Numbered from the stretch's first letter, positions 1-12,780 are shown. The stretch: 64,000 nt of DNA from Ridgeia piscesae (GCA_025642075.2 JAODUO010000952.1:62001-126000); one strand, 5' to 3'. Notes: a model not told the origin generated them from the letters alone. Made by a program: numbers and translations.

Positions 1-868
1 GCATTAAAGAGATAGGTTTTTAGACGTCGGCGGAATGAAACTATATTACCTTCTGATTTAAAACTGGCAGGAAGCAAATGAAGCAACCGAGAAAGCTCGG
101 GTCCTGGCTTTTGTTTTCACCCAAGGAATGTAGAGTTGAGCGTAGCTGTCTGGAATTTCTTGCTGGAGTTAGCATTGAATTTAGATATGCTGGTTGTGTA
201 GATGAGAGTGCTTGATAGGCTATTGTACAAATCTTGAAAATAATGTGATAGACCATAGGGAGCCAATGCACTGATTTTAGAAGCGGCACTGAGTGAGAGA
301 AATGAGGAGAACGCGTGACTACCCTTGCTAAACAATTTTGGACACGCTGAAGTTTTGTTATATCCTTGTTTGCAGTATTGTAAAGAAGGGAATTGCAGTA
401 GTCAAGTCTGCTGCTTACTAGAGCTGTTGCAATGGTTTTAGCAACAGAAAGTGATATAAACCGACGAATACGCCAAAGATCACGGATATGGTAAAAACAG
501 CAACAACATGTTTTCGATATATGTTGTTTAAAATTGAAGTTTTCATCAAACGTTACTCCGAGATTTAAAACTGAGGCGGCTGGTGTGATACTCTGACTCA
601 GGATATGTATCGGGAAAAAGCTAACGAGTTTTGCATGCTGCGTTGAGGTACCAATGATGAGAAATTCGGTCTTATCTGCATTTAGCTTTAATTTAGTGTT
701 TTTCATCCAAAGGGAGACATCTTGGAGACAATCCCTGAGCTGGTTTAGGGAGCGACAAGTATCTGTTGTGGTCAAAGAAACATAGATTTGTGTGTCATCT
801 GCATAAAGGTGATGATCCAGGTTGTGACTCTGGATAACAGAGCTTAATGGGTCTGTGTATATACCGTC
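1..868 (-). mobile_element. Decayed non-LTR retrotransposon, RT palm-to-C-terminus fragment
   Basis: Read on the minus strand, 868 down to 1 encodes the second half of a LINE reverse transcriptase. Near 800-830 is the catalytic HLYADDTQIY motif. It is followed by NTKLKLNADKTEFLIIG, LGVTFDENFNFKQHISK, SRLDYCNSLLYN, KLQRVQNCLARVVTR and KSVHWLPM, a series typical of CR1/L2/Rex1-type elements. The long open part is 41-775. The end has shifted frame, but a terminal FRRRLKTYLFNA can still be read close to base 1, and the element probably runs off the left edge. The break near 868 looks like a truncation point, since nothing RT-like continues beyond it. This is a dead copy, not a host gene. Confidence 0.85.
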
Positions 869-1249
869 TTTTCCTCGTTTTCAAATTTACGTTAATTTAC
901 GCGTATTAGACGATGTGTGGTAAAAATATAGTTCGTATATGGCTGAATGTGCTGCTAGATTTAGTGTTAATTCATTATTATTTTGCATATGTAGTAACTT
1001 ACAACTGTAGAAGTATGTTTGTATCCGTGGGTAATATGCTGTTTTACATAATGTATCAGTCTTTTTTAAACTGTGAGTGTTTATGTTTCGATTGAAAAAT
1101 ATAGGTATTGTTTATTGTGTGTAGCCAACTATATTTAACTCTTTTTTTATTTATATTATGTCCTGAATGTATGTATTCTGCTGTGTGCTGGTGTGAAATG
1201 ATTATGTATATTTCTGGTATGCGTTATATGCCAATTTTGAAAGTATGCG
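869..1249. other. AT-rich intergenic sequence, no gene seen
   Basis: Simple AT-rich DNA between two LINE fragments. The 60-codon ORF at 913-1095 (+) has no recognisable content and is probably chance. Confidence 0.5.
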
Positions 1250-2010
1250 GGTAATGTTTTATGTTTATATTTATAATAAAATTATAATATCATTACACTA
1301 AGTAGGCATTCAATGTTTGTTTAAATAATAGTTCCATGTGGGAGCTATATTTAAGTTTTTTTGCAATTTGTTTATTTAATTACATTTGTGTCGCTTGATC
1401 AGGAGATAGTAATTAGTGTGAGGCAGTATTATAGAGTTCAATTTTTATTTTAGTTTGAATAATATGCACCAATTTAGTTATAAGTCCAATTGTTCGAGAA
1501 CATCTGTTTGCTATTTTATCAATATATTTACTCCAGTTTAAATGTGACATTAATGTAAAACCCAGAATGTTGAACTGGTTAACTCTCTCAATATCTACAC
1601 CATCAATTGTTAATATTAGTTCATCGACCTATTTATTAGGCATTTGAAAAATATTGTTTTATTAATATTATAATGATTATGTATAATAATAACATAAGTT
1701 TTATTGCCAACTCAACCGAGTTACAATAAAATACAATTAACCCATCTGAATGTAGTTTTAGACATATGTTTATTACCAACTGGTATATTTAGTTCTTTAT
1801 TAATCAAATATTCAACATTCACTGTGTTTGTGTCATCTGTGAAAGCTTTAATTGTACTTGTATCATCAAGTATCACCAGCATAAGTTATGCTGGCTTTCA
1901 GAAAATCATTGATATAATTATAGTAAATAACAGTGCCAGTGGCCCTAAAATTGATCCTTGGGGGACACCTCTTTTTATAGGTAAAGTATATCATTGTACC
2001 GCTTCTACCG
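1250..2010 (-). mobile_element. Decayed CR1/jockey-like LINE reverse transcriptase
   Basis: The minus strand carries RT motifs in the correct order with frameshifts and stops between them: RGVPQGSILGP at about 1940-1972, then YINDF, TDDTNTVN, a DGVDIERVNQFNILGFTL motif near 1560-1600, NWSKYIDKIANRCSRTIGL near 1490-1550, and a SHMELLFKQTLNAY-type tail near 1300-1345. This is a different family from the fragment at 1-868. The plus-strand ORF at 1704-2090 is only its antisense: its GPKIDPWGTPL string is the reverse reading of GVPQGSILGP. Confidence 0.8.
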
Positions 2011-3021
2011 GTAATCTTACAGACTGCTTACGGTTAGTTGAATATTATTGCTGTGAGCTCCATTCCAATGGCTCTTGGCTATTTCACTAATCGGTTTGCG
2101 TTAAACAATAGAGTGCATGTTTGTCACACTTGCAACTGCACAAATATTCCATTTCAGTTGTTAATAAGCATTCAGGTGGCAACCAGAACACCAAGCAAAC
2201 TAACATGATACAACATTTATATAATACAAATGACATTTCATACAATGAAAACACCACACATTATTCCATAGTAGAAATATACCCAACAATTCATGTTTAA
2301 CAGTAACTGATGTAGGATCATTCTAGAACATTTCGAGTAGCATGCCCAGTTGTCCACTATGTCAGAACTAAAAAAAGTTCCAATAATTTTATAAAAACAC
2401 AACATGTATTCTACAATGATAATGGATTGAGTTACCTCCATTTTCATATGTCACCTGTCAAGACCTACTTAATTAAACACCATGTCATGACTGTGGGAAG
2501 CATCCAGCCAAGCTGTAATTAATTAAACAAGACGGTTCATGTACAAATATCCACCATTGTCTATAGCCAGACACTTGTTTACACAGCTGAGTGAATTGGA
2601 GCAATGACTGGTGAACAGACTTGTCCAAGGTTCGACACAGCACCACATGGTTTTGTTCTCGTAGTTGAGAGTCTGAAGCCGAGTCCAAAGCCTTAAACCA
2701 CTGCGCCCCTATACATAGTTGATATATTTACTTAGGCTACAGAGAGTCATACCAGTGTATACCAGCCATAAGATGGAACTTCTGTGCTCTCAGCGGAGAA
2801 CAAGATACGGGATAACACTCAGCACTTGTTGACTGCTGCCCTTACAAATTATCAGTTGATTTGTAAATAAGCTGTTGGATTGATTATGAACAAATCAACT
2901 GACTCTTGACACCAGCAGATCTTGTTTCATTAGTTTGGGCATATATGTACCAAGGACTGCAATTCCGACATGGACAGTCATTGTGGGCAGCGGCCAGAGT
3001 TCTGACAAAGATGTAATTCAC
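2011..3021. other. Intergenic; possible degenerate tRNA-derived (SINE-like) head
   Basis: No gene is supported here. On the minus strand at about 2660-2710 the text GGGGCGCAGTGGTTTAAGGC followed by TTTGGACTC resembles the D-arm/A-box side of a tRNA-Ser/Leu, so a decayed SINE head is possible. No matching B box follows at the right distance, so no tRNA is called. Minus-strand ORFs at 2238-2447 and 2485-2688 look like chance. Confidence 0.25.
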
Positions 3022-3186
3022 CATTCTCTCTTTCTGTCTGCCATGGGCTGGTGGATCTGCAGGTAAACATACAGCTGTAGTGTCTTCCGCAGCTCCAATT
3101 GCTTGCGTCTTGACGAGAAAACAGTCATGTTGTCAGTGTTCGCTAGGACGTGGCTGGACGTTCTTGCTAGAGCCATGGTTCCATCC
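3022..3186 (-). CDS. Possible coding exon of an unidentified minus-strand gene
   Basis: On the minus strand a pyrimidine-rich stretch ending TTTATAG stands directly before 3186, a good 3' splice site. The exon opens GGATGGAACCATGG, with an ATG at 3176 in strong context. It encodes MALARTSSHVLANTDN then MTVFSSRRKQLELRKTLQ and LYVYLQIHQPMADRKREW, and reaches a GTGAAT donor after 3022 just before an in-frame stop. The mixed charge and helix-like leucine spacing look coding rather than random, but I do not recognise the family. If the upstream exon (4205-4345) is non-coding, translation would start at this ATG. No following exon could be found, so it may also be a 53-residue ORF or chance. Confidence 0.3.
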
Positions 3187-4204
3187 CTATAAATAAACAG
3201 GACATGCTGTACTGCTAAATATTGACTGTTTGAATTTACTATGTTTTTCTATGAAAAAAGATCATTCAGTGTGCGCCAAATAAGCAGCATATATGTTAGT
3301 GTAATAGTGAACAGTGTCCTTTACTTTGGTGCAGTGTGTTGGAAATGACAATATCAACAACCAGGACAGGATTAGGCTAAATACATTTATCAAGAAAGCA
3401 AATGGGACTGTAAGGATGGAACAGGTCATGGATAGAATACAGAAGTTTTCTGGCAGATGACATACACTCACTAAGATCTTAATTTGGCAGCTGACAGGAG
3501 TGACAGATACTGAGCTGCATGCACTAGAACTGCATTCATATTATTGCACAGTGCTTGCACAGACAGATAGATGGTGATGCTGCTCCAGCTGCTGTCTTCC
3601 TTGAATAGAGATGTGTGTATGTTTGTGTGGTGATACATATTACATAAACTAAGGTATGATAACTGATTGCATGATCACTTAGTGTTTATGCACTAGAGTT
3701 GACAATGCTAAGTCATGCAATTTCCTAATGTTGGTAAACGTGATATTGAATACATAATTGGTAAAAATAATACTGCGTCTTACAAACATTTCACTCCACT
3801 ATGACATTCCTCTCACAAAATGACCACAATAGCATTTATCGCGACATTGTTTGTGTCATGTTGTATCTTATATTAAGTGCTTTAATTTCTATTATCCAAT
3901 AAACACAAACGTTGGCACCTCAAAATATTAAACGAACAGGAAAATATATGACAATGTATATTGTTAACTGGCAAAATATCAGATTGTGACATTATTCAAT
4001 AATGAATAACAATATCGGACAGGATAACTCGCTTGGACCTAGTCCTAGTTAGCGGCTCCATGATCCCATGTACATTAACTGTGGTGGACGTTTATGAACA
4101 ATGTCAGTATGTAGTTACTATGTACATAAGTCATCACGACAGACATCGCAATGTGTCTAATTGTACAAGATTTAAATAATTTAGATACAGAAGACTTAAT
4201 AATA

Positions 4205-4385
4205 TTTACTAACCTTCTTGCACGCTCTGATGACTTGGCTACGGCGACGGAAGGTTTCGACCGGTAACTCGTTCCGACGACTATCGTTGGTGATTAAGTA
4301 TCGCACTAATATCATTTGCACAGCGCCATACTTCAAAACTCGACGGCGCCGATGTTTCTGCGGCTCTTGACCCACTATATATGGT
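4205..4385 (-). promoter_or_regulatory. Possible TATA promoter and first exon (minus strand)
   Basis: Minus strand: CCATATATAGTGG near 4370-4382 contains a TATATA box. A CpG-containing segment follows and ends at CAAGAAG followed by GTTAGTAAAT, a strong donor, at about 4205. The ORF at 4196-4408 covers it and is Arg-rich. Its frame does not match the exon at 3022-3186, so a 5' untranslated exon is the better reading. Confidence 0.3.
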
Positions 4386-4942
4386 GAGAAACATCTTATT
4401 CGAAGCAACGTTCTTCGAACGGATGTCCTTGTTCATGTATCTTACAACATTGTGTTTACAACGGCGATATCATTAACACACGTCATCGGACACGTGACTT
4501 TAAGGCCGGTTCTGCATGCTGAGTGGTCAGACTACGGTCAGACAACAGGAAGAGGCGCATCATGGACGCCTCTATGAAGCCGATGATTTCAGTAAAATTA
4601 TCCATTTTGGAATTATTTTACTAATAAACCACTGACATTAAAAATGTGATTACCATTCAGAATGGTTGCTTTGTATTAGCTCTTTCACGTGCACAGCACG
4701 TAATATTTCCCTTTTGGTTCCCTTTAAGGTTTTACAAAAGGTGGCTATATAGCTTCAGAAGATTTATTTGTTTCCATACCTGAATTCACCGGATTCTGTG
4801 AACAAATTTGGTGTGTTGACACGTGTTTACCGTGAAATCACGAGTTTTTCACATGATGACACTTTCCAGTTAAACCGTACCAGAGAATTTCAGTACGACT
4901 CGTGTCAAATTCGTTCAAAACTCATGATAACAGGCAGAACAC

Positions 4943-4962
4943 GTGTATTCACGTGAATACAC
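4943..4962. promoter_or_regulatory. 20-bp perfect palindrome centred on CACGTG
   Basis: GTGTATTCACGTGAATACAC reads identically on both strands and has an E-box at its centre. Further ACACGTG copies lie at about 4819 and 4940. It sits between the two divergent gene starts, about 1.1 kb before the HJURP-like ATG. A role is only inferred. Confidence 0.4.
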
Positions 4963-5049
4963 ATGAAAACGCGTACTGGTGCAGCGGTACCAATTATGAA
5001 CCAGTATGACACGTGCCAAATGGCTCAGAGATGGTTCCTTGTTTGCTGG

Positions 5050-5050
5050 T

Positions 5051-5083
<33 letters not shown>
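5050..5083. repeat. (TA)n microsatellite
   Basis: Uninterrupted TA dinucleotides in intergenic DNA. Confidence 0.95.
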
Positions 5084-6063
5084 TATATATGTAGCAGATT
5101 CAGTATGCCCCCAGGACCAAGTTTATGTTGGTTATTGAGTAGAAAGACTACTGTATATATGTAACAGTATATATGGCCATGGCTATGTACTGTTATGAAT
5201 ACAGTAGTCTTTATAAACTTAATTAAATATACAACTGGATACCATGCACAATTAATGCAACTGCTTATATTGATAAGTGGTGGGGGTGATGGTGAGAAAC
5301 AGGGGGAGGGGAGTACCATTAGGCAGAGGAACTGGCACAGGTATCCACTGGCATGCTCCCTTTTAGTAATTTAGGCCTTTAAGTCGGGAATAATCTTGTT
5401 CATCGACATCGAACGTTAATTGTACTTGTACAGATTATTATTATTGAATATATTTTTTGTAATGGGGTGTAACCCATATCTGCCATTTGACCAAGTTTGC
5501 TTAGAGAAGTTGCAAATGTTTTCGGCCGTTTGCTACGTGATCAAGGTAGAAGCAACGATGACGGCGTAGCCCGAGTTCGGTTCAACATGCCTTTATCATA
5601 TAGGACACAACGTCACGAGTGACACTGATACTTAGTCATTCGATAGTTATACAGCGCGTTCAATTTCGAATAAGAAATAGAACTGTGTACATTCATTCAA
5701 AACTTTGACATGTAATTCCGGAAACTCGATGATAAATCACAACTGATGGTAGTCATGTAAACTTGCTTGTACAAATACCTGGTTTGGTGTAAGCCATTCT
5801 ACCGAGCAGAGCCATGTTGTTTACGCTCACGAGTCAACTTATCCGCGCACCCAACAACATAAGGTCAAGGCTATTTATAACCAATTATGACATTATTTAA
5901 ATGTGTAACTGATTACACAGACAATAACTGCTGAGCTATTTCGAGATATGCTTGTGCTTATGTAAACTATTGTTATACATTAATATGCGTACATATTTAC
6001 CCACAAAAAATCAAAATAAACTACCACTTTACGGCAGCTCCCCCCGTGCGGCGGATCAGTGCG
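5084..6063. other. Intergenic and 5' flank of the HJURP-like gene
   Basis: No gene is seen. The last 60 bp before the ATG at 6064 turn GC-rich (GGCAGCTCCCCCCGTGCGGC), as expected for a 5' untranslated/promoter segment. No clear TATA box is visible at the expected distance. Confidence 0.4.
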
Positions 6064-6138
6064 ATGGCGGATTTATTTGAAAAATTAGCTTCTGGAAGTC
6101 GCAAGTTTTCTGCCAATATCCAGAGAATTATTGAAACT
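6064..6138 (+). CDS. HJURP: HJURP-like exon 1 (start codon, first half of Scm3 domain)
   Basis: The start is GCGATGG (purine at -3, G at +4) after a GC-rich leader. It encodes MADLFEKLASGSRKFSANIQ then RIIET, a basic amphipathic helix equivalent to the first HJURP helix. The exon must end after ACT at 6138 because the next exon supplies YNHPFDD and the family has IE-x-YN with exactly one residue between. The donor there is GTTCGT, weaker than consensus. Reading through would reach a stop after 23 more codons. Confidence 0.6.
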
Positions 6139-9100
6139 GTTCGTATGAATGCCTACTCTTGCAATCCAATTATTCATTCGTGTTCGATGTGTAACGATAA
6201 TGCTGCGTAACTGTATGTAAAGTGTTTGTGGTAAACTTAATTACGCTACGGCCTACGCATCTGAAGTTGAACTAGTCGACTCGAGCGAACACGGTTGTCT
6301 GCGCATGTGATAACATAAATATTACATTAAAATCACAAGTAGTAGTAGTAGACTATTACAATCTATAGACTAGTCTAAGGGGATATGGTTGGAATATACC
6401 GCTGCCTGAATGCACCAGTCGCAATGCCCCTACCCGCCCGCTGGTGAGCGGACAAAACCCCTTACCCTTGGCCCTTCCGTACATAACTCCCTCTACAGTC
6501 TACTCTAGTCTAGACATTTTATACCTTTACCTTGAATCCTCTTCTACTACGTAGTCGAGGAGTTGACGAGGAAGGGAGTCAATCGCTGACTCATATAATC
6601 CTCTGCCCTATTTCGCAGATACTTAAATTGGTTGACGCTTGCGGACATAACAGCACTTCCAGGAAGTCTATTCCAATCGTTTACTATCCTTTGAATGAAA
6701 GAGTACTTTCGCATATCAGGCCTAGAGTGTAATTTGCGTATTTTGTAAGGGTGCCCTCTGGTTTTGCCATGATGATTTTCCATAATAAAGAAGTCGGCAG
6801 GAAAAATACTATCCAACCCGTTATTATTTTTAAAACTTCCAATAAATCGGCTCTCCCCCTTCTTGTTTCCAAAGTTGTTATTTTTAGTATTCTTAGTCGA
6901 CATGGATAGTCTAAATGCCTTAATTCAAGAATAATCCTGCTCATCCTTCGTTGTATAGATTCTAATAAATCTATATCTTTCTGTTTAAATGGGCGCCATA
7001 TGCCTGAATACAATAATCCAGGTGAGGTCTCACTAAGGATTTATATAGTTTTAAAACTACCTCCTTGGTTTTATATTTAAAGGCTCTATTTATCATGCCT
7101 AGCATTGCATTTGCCTTATTGCTTTGTTACATCCAGTGTTTCTGTGATGATGACCCCCAAGTCTCTCTCCTCGTGTGTTGTTTCAATGCATTCCTCTCCC
7201 ATAAAATAATCATACTGTTTATTGTTGTAAATCCTTTCCGGACATAAACCCCTCAGACAAAACCCCCTCATCAGTGATACTAGACTAAAGAATGATTAGA
7301 CGAATAAGTAGTTTATTTTTATTGCAAACATCAACCTTCTAGTTCCATTCATCAGACTGTTTATTTCCAATGAATGCTGTGGCCGATTCCGGTTAGTGTC
7401 TGAGAAATGGTCTTTCTGCCATCCCAGCAGTCCTTACACAGGTTGCACAGCTTGTCCTGGAGGTCTTTGGTCTGTCGTCGAATACTTTTCTTGCTCACCT
7501 TGGTCATTTCGCAGAATCTCAGTGGCTGGTCATGGCAGTCTTTTCACAGACTGTCAATGACTCTCCAGATAGTCGGATGCGCATGACCAACCACCTGGCT
7601 GAATGCATTGTTCCAACCCTCACATGAGTTGTTTCATAAATCTCCTGGTATTATTACATCACCCACATTCCACAGACGTGGAGGAAACATTGCTGCTGGA
7701 GTCCTGTGCACCAGCACAGGGTTAACTACAGCACCTTGTTGAAGTGGAATCTGGACGTGGCGGTATGAGCCTGACACGTACGTAGCTGACAAGTGGTTCT
7801 AACCCGTCTGGCCAGAGACATCATCTACAGGCAAGAAAGCCAATCCATCTAATATGCCATAGAACAGCTTCACTTGGACATCGTCATCTCGGTACTTGCC
7901 AACCAGTCTCAAATGTTGGGTCTTTCTCCATGTACTTTGTGTTAGGTGGTAGAAATACCCACGAGTTGTCATGTTACAATACCTTATTTTTCGTGACTCA
8001 CGTTACACGTATTCATTGTCCAACGTCACAGTGTAGATTCACTAGATATGGATATAGTTTGTATCATTTAATAAAGTATAAAAAGAAGGAAGAGATTTAT
8101 AATAGGCAGTCTCAGACTACCAAAGGCTGCTGTCTAAAATCTATAATTTTGTGACTCGCGTAACGCAAAAATCACCACCTCAGTGTAGAAGCACTCTTGA
8201 AAAATGCAGAACAGACTCAGAAATGTTATTATCATAATACATGAAACTAAGGCTTAAAAATAACAGCAATTGAACAAACAAAGAAAGTAACAGAAAATAG
8301 GGCTATAAAGGGCTACTAATTATTTACATTTCAGATAAGTGAAATGTCATTTCAGTACTAATGGGGGTTGAGTGTAGCATTTTCACATAAACCATTGTGC
8401 AAATATTGAAGAAAAAAATCCTATAACTTTTATTAAGTTATGTTCAATCTAAAACATGTAATAACTAATATTCCATTGAAATTCAATAAATAAAATTTCA
8501 GACCATTTTCCAAATTTTCATGGAAATGCCCAGGGCATTCCGAGCAAAAGTGGGGCATTGCTACTGTATCCATTGGAGCATTAACTTGTGATTATGCATT
8601 TTGGTTAGAGCATTGCAACTACATTTTGTGCATTCAGACACTGGACAAGAGCATTATGACTATAATCCATCTACAGGACTTCAAATTTAGTTTGGGCCAT
8701 GCCCCGGAGGGGACAAATAGCCCTGGGGGCCCCATGGCTATTTGTCCAGATAGAGTTGAATATCCTTTTCTATTCGAAATTGGTTACAGCTGCTGACAGT
8801 TTTTAAATCCTCAAATACACGACCAGCTCGTAGACAACTGCCAACAGCTTATCACAGTTTTGCGAATTTGAATTAAACATTGCTAGATCGGCAGAAAGTT
8901 GGAAAATTGGTGAGTCAGTTTGTCCAGACAAATAACCTATGTCGCACCATACGCTATTCATCTACACAGACAGTCAAATACTACATCAAGCTATTCGACT
9001 GTATCCAGAATCCGGATGAATAGTTACTCTGCTTAATTCTTGAATTAACGTTAAGCTAAATAAAACATTACTCAACTTGAAGTTTGACTGATTTAAAAAA

Positions 9101-12100
9101 AGCATCTATGACGCACAGGACCAAATAAATGCCTTTTGTAAACTTCCATTTAATATGGTTTCAATACATATGTCTGTTTCCACTGTTACAGTACAACCAC
9201 CCATTTGATGACAGCGACGAGATAGACATCAGGTCACTGAGAATCATCCATGATAGAGGTATGATGCGTAGATCCTGTCCTTGTATGCCAGAGGTCACTG
9301 CTGATTACGTCAGGACCGGCCTACAGTACCCCTGGCACATACCAACCTACAGTACTCCTGGCACATATCAGCCTACAGTATGCCTGGCACATACCAGCCT
9401 ACAGTACCCCTGGCGCATACCAGCCTACAGTATGCCTGGCACATACCAGCCTACAGTACCCCTGGCACATACCAGCCTACAGTACCCCTGGCACATATCA
9501 GCCTACAGTACCCCGGCACATACCAACCTACAGTACCCCTGGCACATACCAGCCTACAGTACCCCTGGCTCATACCAGCCTACAGTACCCCTGGCACATA
9601 CCAACCTACAGTACCTCTGGCACATACCAGCCTACAGTATGCCTGGCACATACCAGCCTACAGTATGCCTGGCACATACCAGGCTACAGTATGCCTGGCA
9701 CATACCAGCCTACAGTACCCCTGGCACATACCAACCTACAGTACCCCTGGCACATACCAGCCTACAGTATGCCTGGCACATACCAGCTTGCAGTACCCCT
9801 GGCACATACCAGCCTACAGTACCCCTGGCACATACCAGCTTGCAGTACCCCTGGCACATACCAGCCTACAGTACCCCTGGCACATACCAGCCTACAGTAC
9901 CTCCTGGCACATACCAGCCTACAGTACCCGCACATACCAACCTACAGTACCTACTGGTACCAGGGCTTTATGCAGGACCAAATTATTGCCAGTCACACAT
10001 GTTTTGGTGGACACATGGATGATAACTGTTAAGCCAGTTCACAAACTATTTTCCCTATTCCCACAGCTGACCCAGTAGTGACTGGCACTGACCAGCCACG
10101 GGTACTGTAGTGCAGCGCAATGCAGTGAAACGAGCCTTGACTGAGATGATATATCCTACATTCATGAAATGTCTTTAGTTTGTAGCAGATTCTTGTGATT
10201 GTTCATTCATTGAAGATATGAAATAGCAAAAGAACTATGTGTTTGTTGAAAATATAACTAAATAGTACTTCAGTTAATCTACACATGTAGTCTATTATAT
10301 AATATTAAACTTTGAGGAATTGCATCGACTTAGTTTCACCACTTTTACACCCAGGGTTAACAAATCTGGTACTTGCGGAGAATGCTTTTATAAATATAAT
10401 GTAAATGTTAAGGGATGGACCTTTAGATTTATCATCCTGGAAAACCATAAAATAATGATGTAAAACAGTATAAATTGGGATAAAGTTAGAATTAATGTAC
10501 AATAAACTGGACTGGACAAGTGTGGCTGAAAAATAACAACAAATGTTTATCTTATCACTATAACATTATTTGAAACTATATGGACACCTTTTGGAGAGAA
10601 AAAATATCCATACTTAACATGAAAGTGTACCATTGTGATAAGTAGATGTTTATTATATAGATTGATGAACTATCTATTTCATCTCTCACACTCTAAATCT
10701 ATATATCCAGCCAAACATTATGTGCACAGTTACAGTTGTGTTTTTGCTTGTAGACGTCTGTTGTGATGGTAACGACCAGACAAAAATAAAATGATTAGGT
10801 TTCCCATCGAAATGGTTAAAACTATTTCAATGGGAAAATGATAATGCAGACAACTGCATAATTCTGTCTGTTTAAAAATCCAATTAGAAAAGTTCCACCA
10901 AAATTTCAAAAAATGTCCTAACAGAAAAATTTATTAACAGTCTAGGCTGTTTTACATACACATTACGTCTAACCCACACAACTCTCATGTGGAACTGAGT
11001 ACAACAGCTTCAGCTCTAGATAAAAACAATTTTTTGGCTGGCTGAGGAGCAAGTGTAACAGAACCTATGTCCCTAAATTAAAATTAATAATTTTATAAGT
11101 ATATATCCACATATTAGATGATCTAACTCACTGGGTGTATGCATGTTTTTGCAGGGCAAGTGAAGAACAACAGGTTCCGGAGTAGAGCAATAGGCACTTG
11201 TAGACTGGCAGTTAGCCCCCAAAACAGTAAGTTACCTGCTTTTCCTCAATATTCCCTGCCAGATTCAAAACACTAATTATCCATTTTAAAATGCATTACA
11301 AGCAGAAATTTTCTTTTTGCCATACATTTAGAATCCCTTATCAGTGCTTCATTTTTAAGCCGAGTGATCACTCTCGCTCCTTATCGCTTGCATAAATCAC
11401 CCATCTAGGGAACGATTTATCGCTCGCGCTAATTACAATAATCGCTCCCGTCACCAGACCACATGGAATGTGGCGCCAATAAAGGGCAAAACATGAAGGA
11501 CAATTCCAGGAGGAGGCTCCACGCTACTATTTCAGCCTCGCTATGGGCGAGCGCATGATTGTAACCACTGACCTATATAAAGACTTTATATAGAAATTTA
11601 TCAAATGCAAGCCCGTATGTCTTGTCTACAACATGCCAGGGGCTGGTCTCATGAAGCGACTTAGAACGTTCAAAATGCTAATAAGATGACTGACATAGTA
11701 AATTATGTGTTTAGATGTACATACACGATCCAGATGTTTACGAGGTGCTAAGTAACTGCATAACCTAAAAGATCACTTTACAAAACCAGCCACATGACAC
11801 AATTACACAGTGGCATGGATAACATAGAACGCCACCTGGTGGATACAAAAAGAAGTAAAAATCATTCCCTCAAATTATTTCGCATTTAGGGGAGCGATTT
11901 ATCGCTCGCCTGGGTTTTTCAAACGGGAAGCACTGCCTTATTAATATTGATGATGCACATGCAGTTAAATGGCATTGTTTACAAGTGTCAGGGTTACAGT
12001 CTTACAGAGTAGGACTGTTAGCTCACACAGACACAGTCCTTTTGCTGTTCCTGACAGTGACACTCACCCATTCACTGTCTCATACCGTCAGGCCTCAGCA

Positions 12101-12733
12101 ACCCTCTTCCTCTACCTTTCAGTGTCTCATATCACTTTCCATGTACATTGTATCTAGAGAGCGTCCTCCCATATCAGTGTCTGTACCACAGACTGGTATG
12201 AAACCAGTACACACTAATTAACTTGTATTATATGCACACTGATTAAAATAGTGACAATCCACAAAAATCCACCTCTGCATGATCAGCAGTAATGTTATGA
12301 CACATAAATTATTGGTCTGATTTGTTCTCAATTCTAGATCATGCCATAATAATGATGGGTAAGTTGTGGAATTTAGAATCTTGTATCAGAGATGGCGTGA
12401 TTACTATACAAATATTATTCATTACAAGTACTATTAGTCGATTACTGTGAAGATGCATGGGTATGATTATGAGTACGAGTACGAGTACGATTACTCAGAA
12501 AACAAATGTAAACGATTACTTTAGCATGTAATCAATATTACTTTCATGATTACTTTTAAGAATATATGTATATACAGGGTGCGAAATAAGTCTGGTCCGA
12601 TCGTCCGGGACGAGTAGTTTTAGAGCTCGGACTAGTTGAGTAGTCCGGTCGGACTAGCTATGACTTGAAAATAATGGCAGTATTACTTTTAGTAAAACAA
12701 TAGACCAAGATGATAGAGCATACACTACAATAT

Positions 12734-12780
<47 letters not shown>

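Noticed and set aside
1704..2090. 128-codon plus ORF with GPKIDPWGTPL
   Set aside because: It is antisense to LINE RT motif GVPQGSILGP; the coding strand is minus.
9129..10078. Three overlapping long plus ORFs rich in YSTPGTYQPTV
   Set aside because: Produced by a stop-free 26-bp satellite in intron 2. Only the first 67 nt at 9192-9258 are a supported exon.
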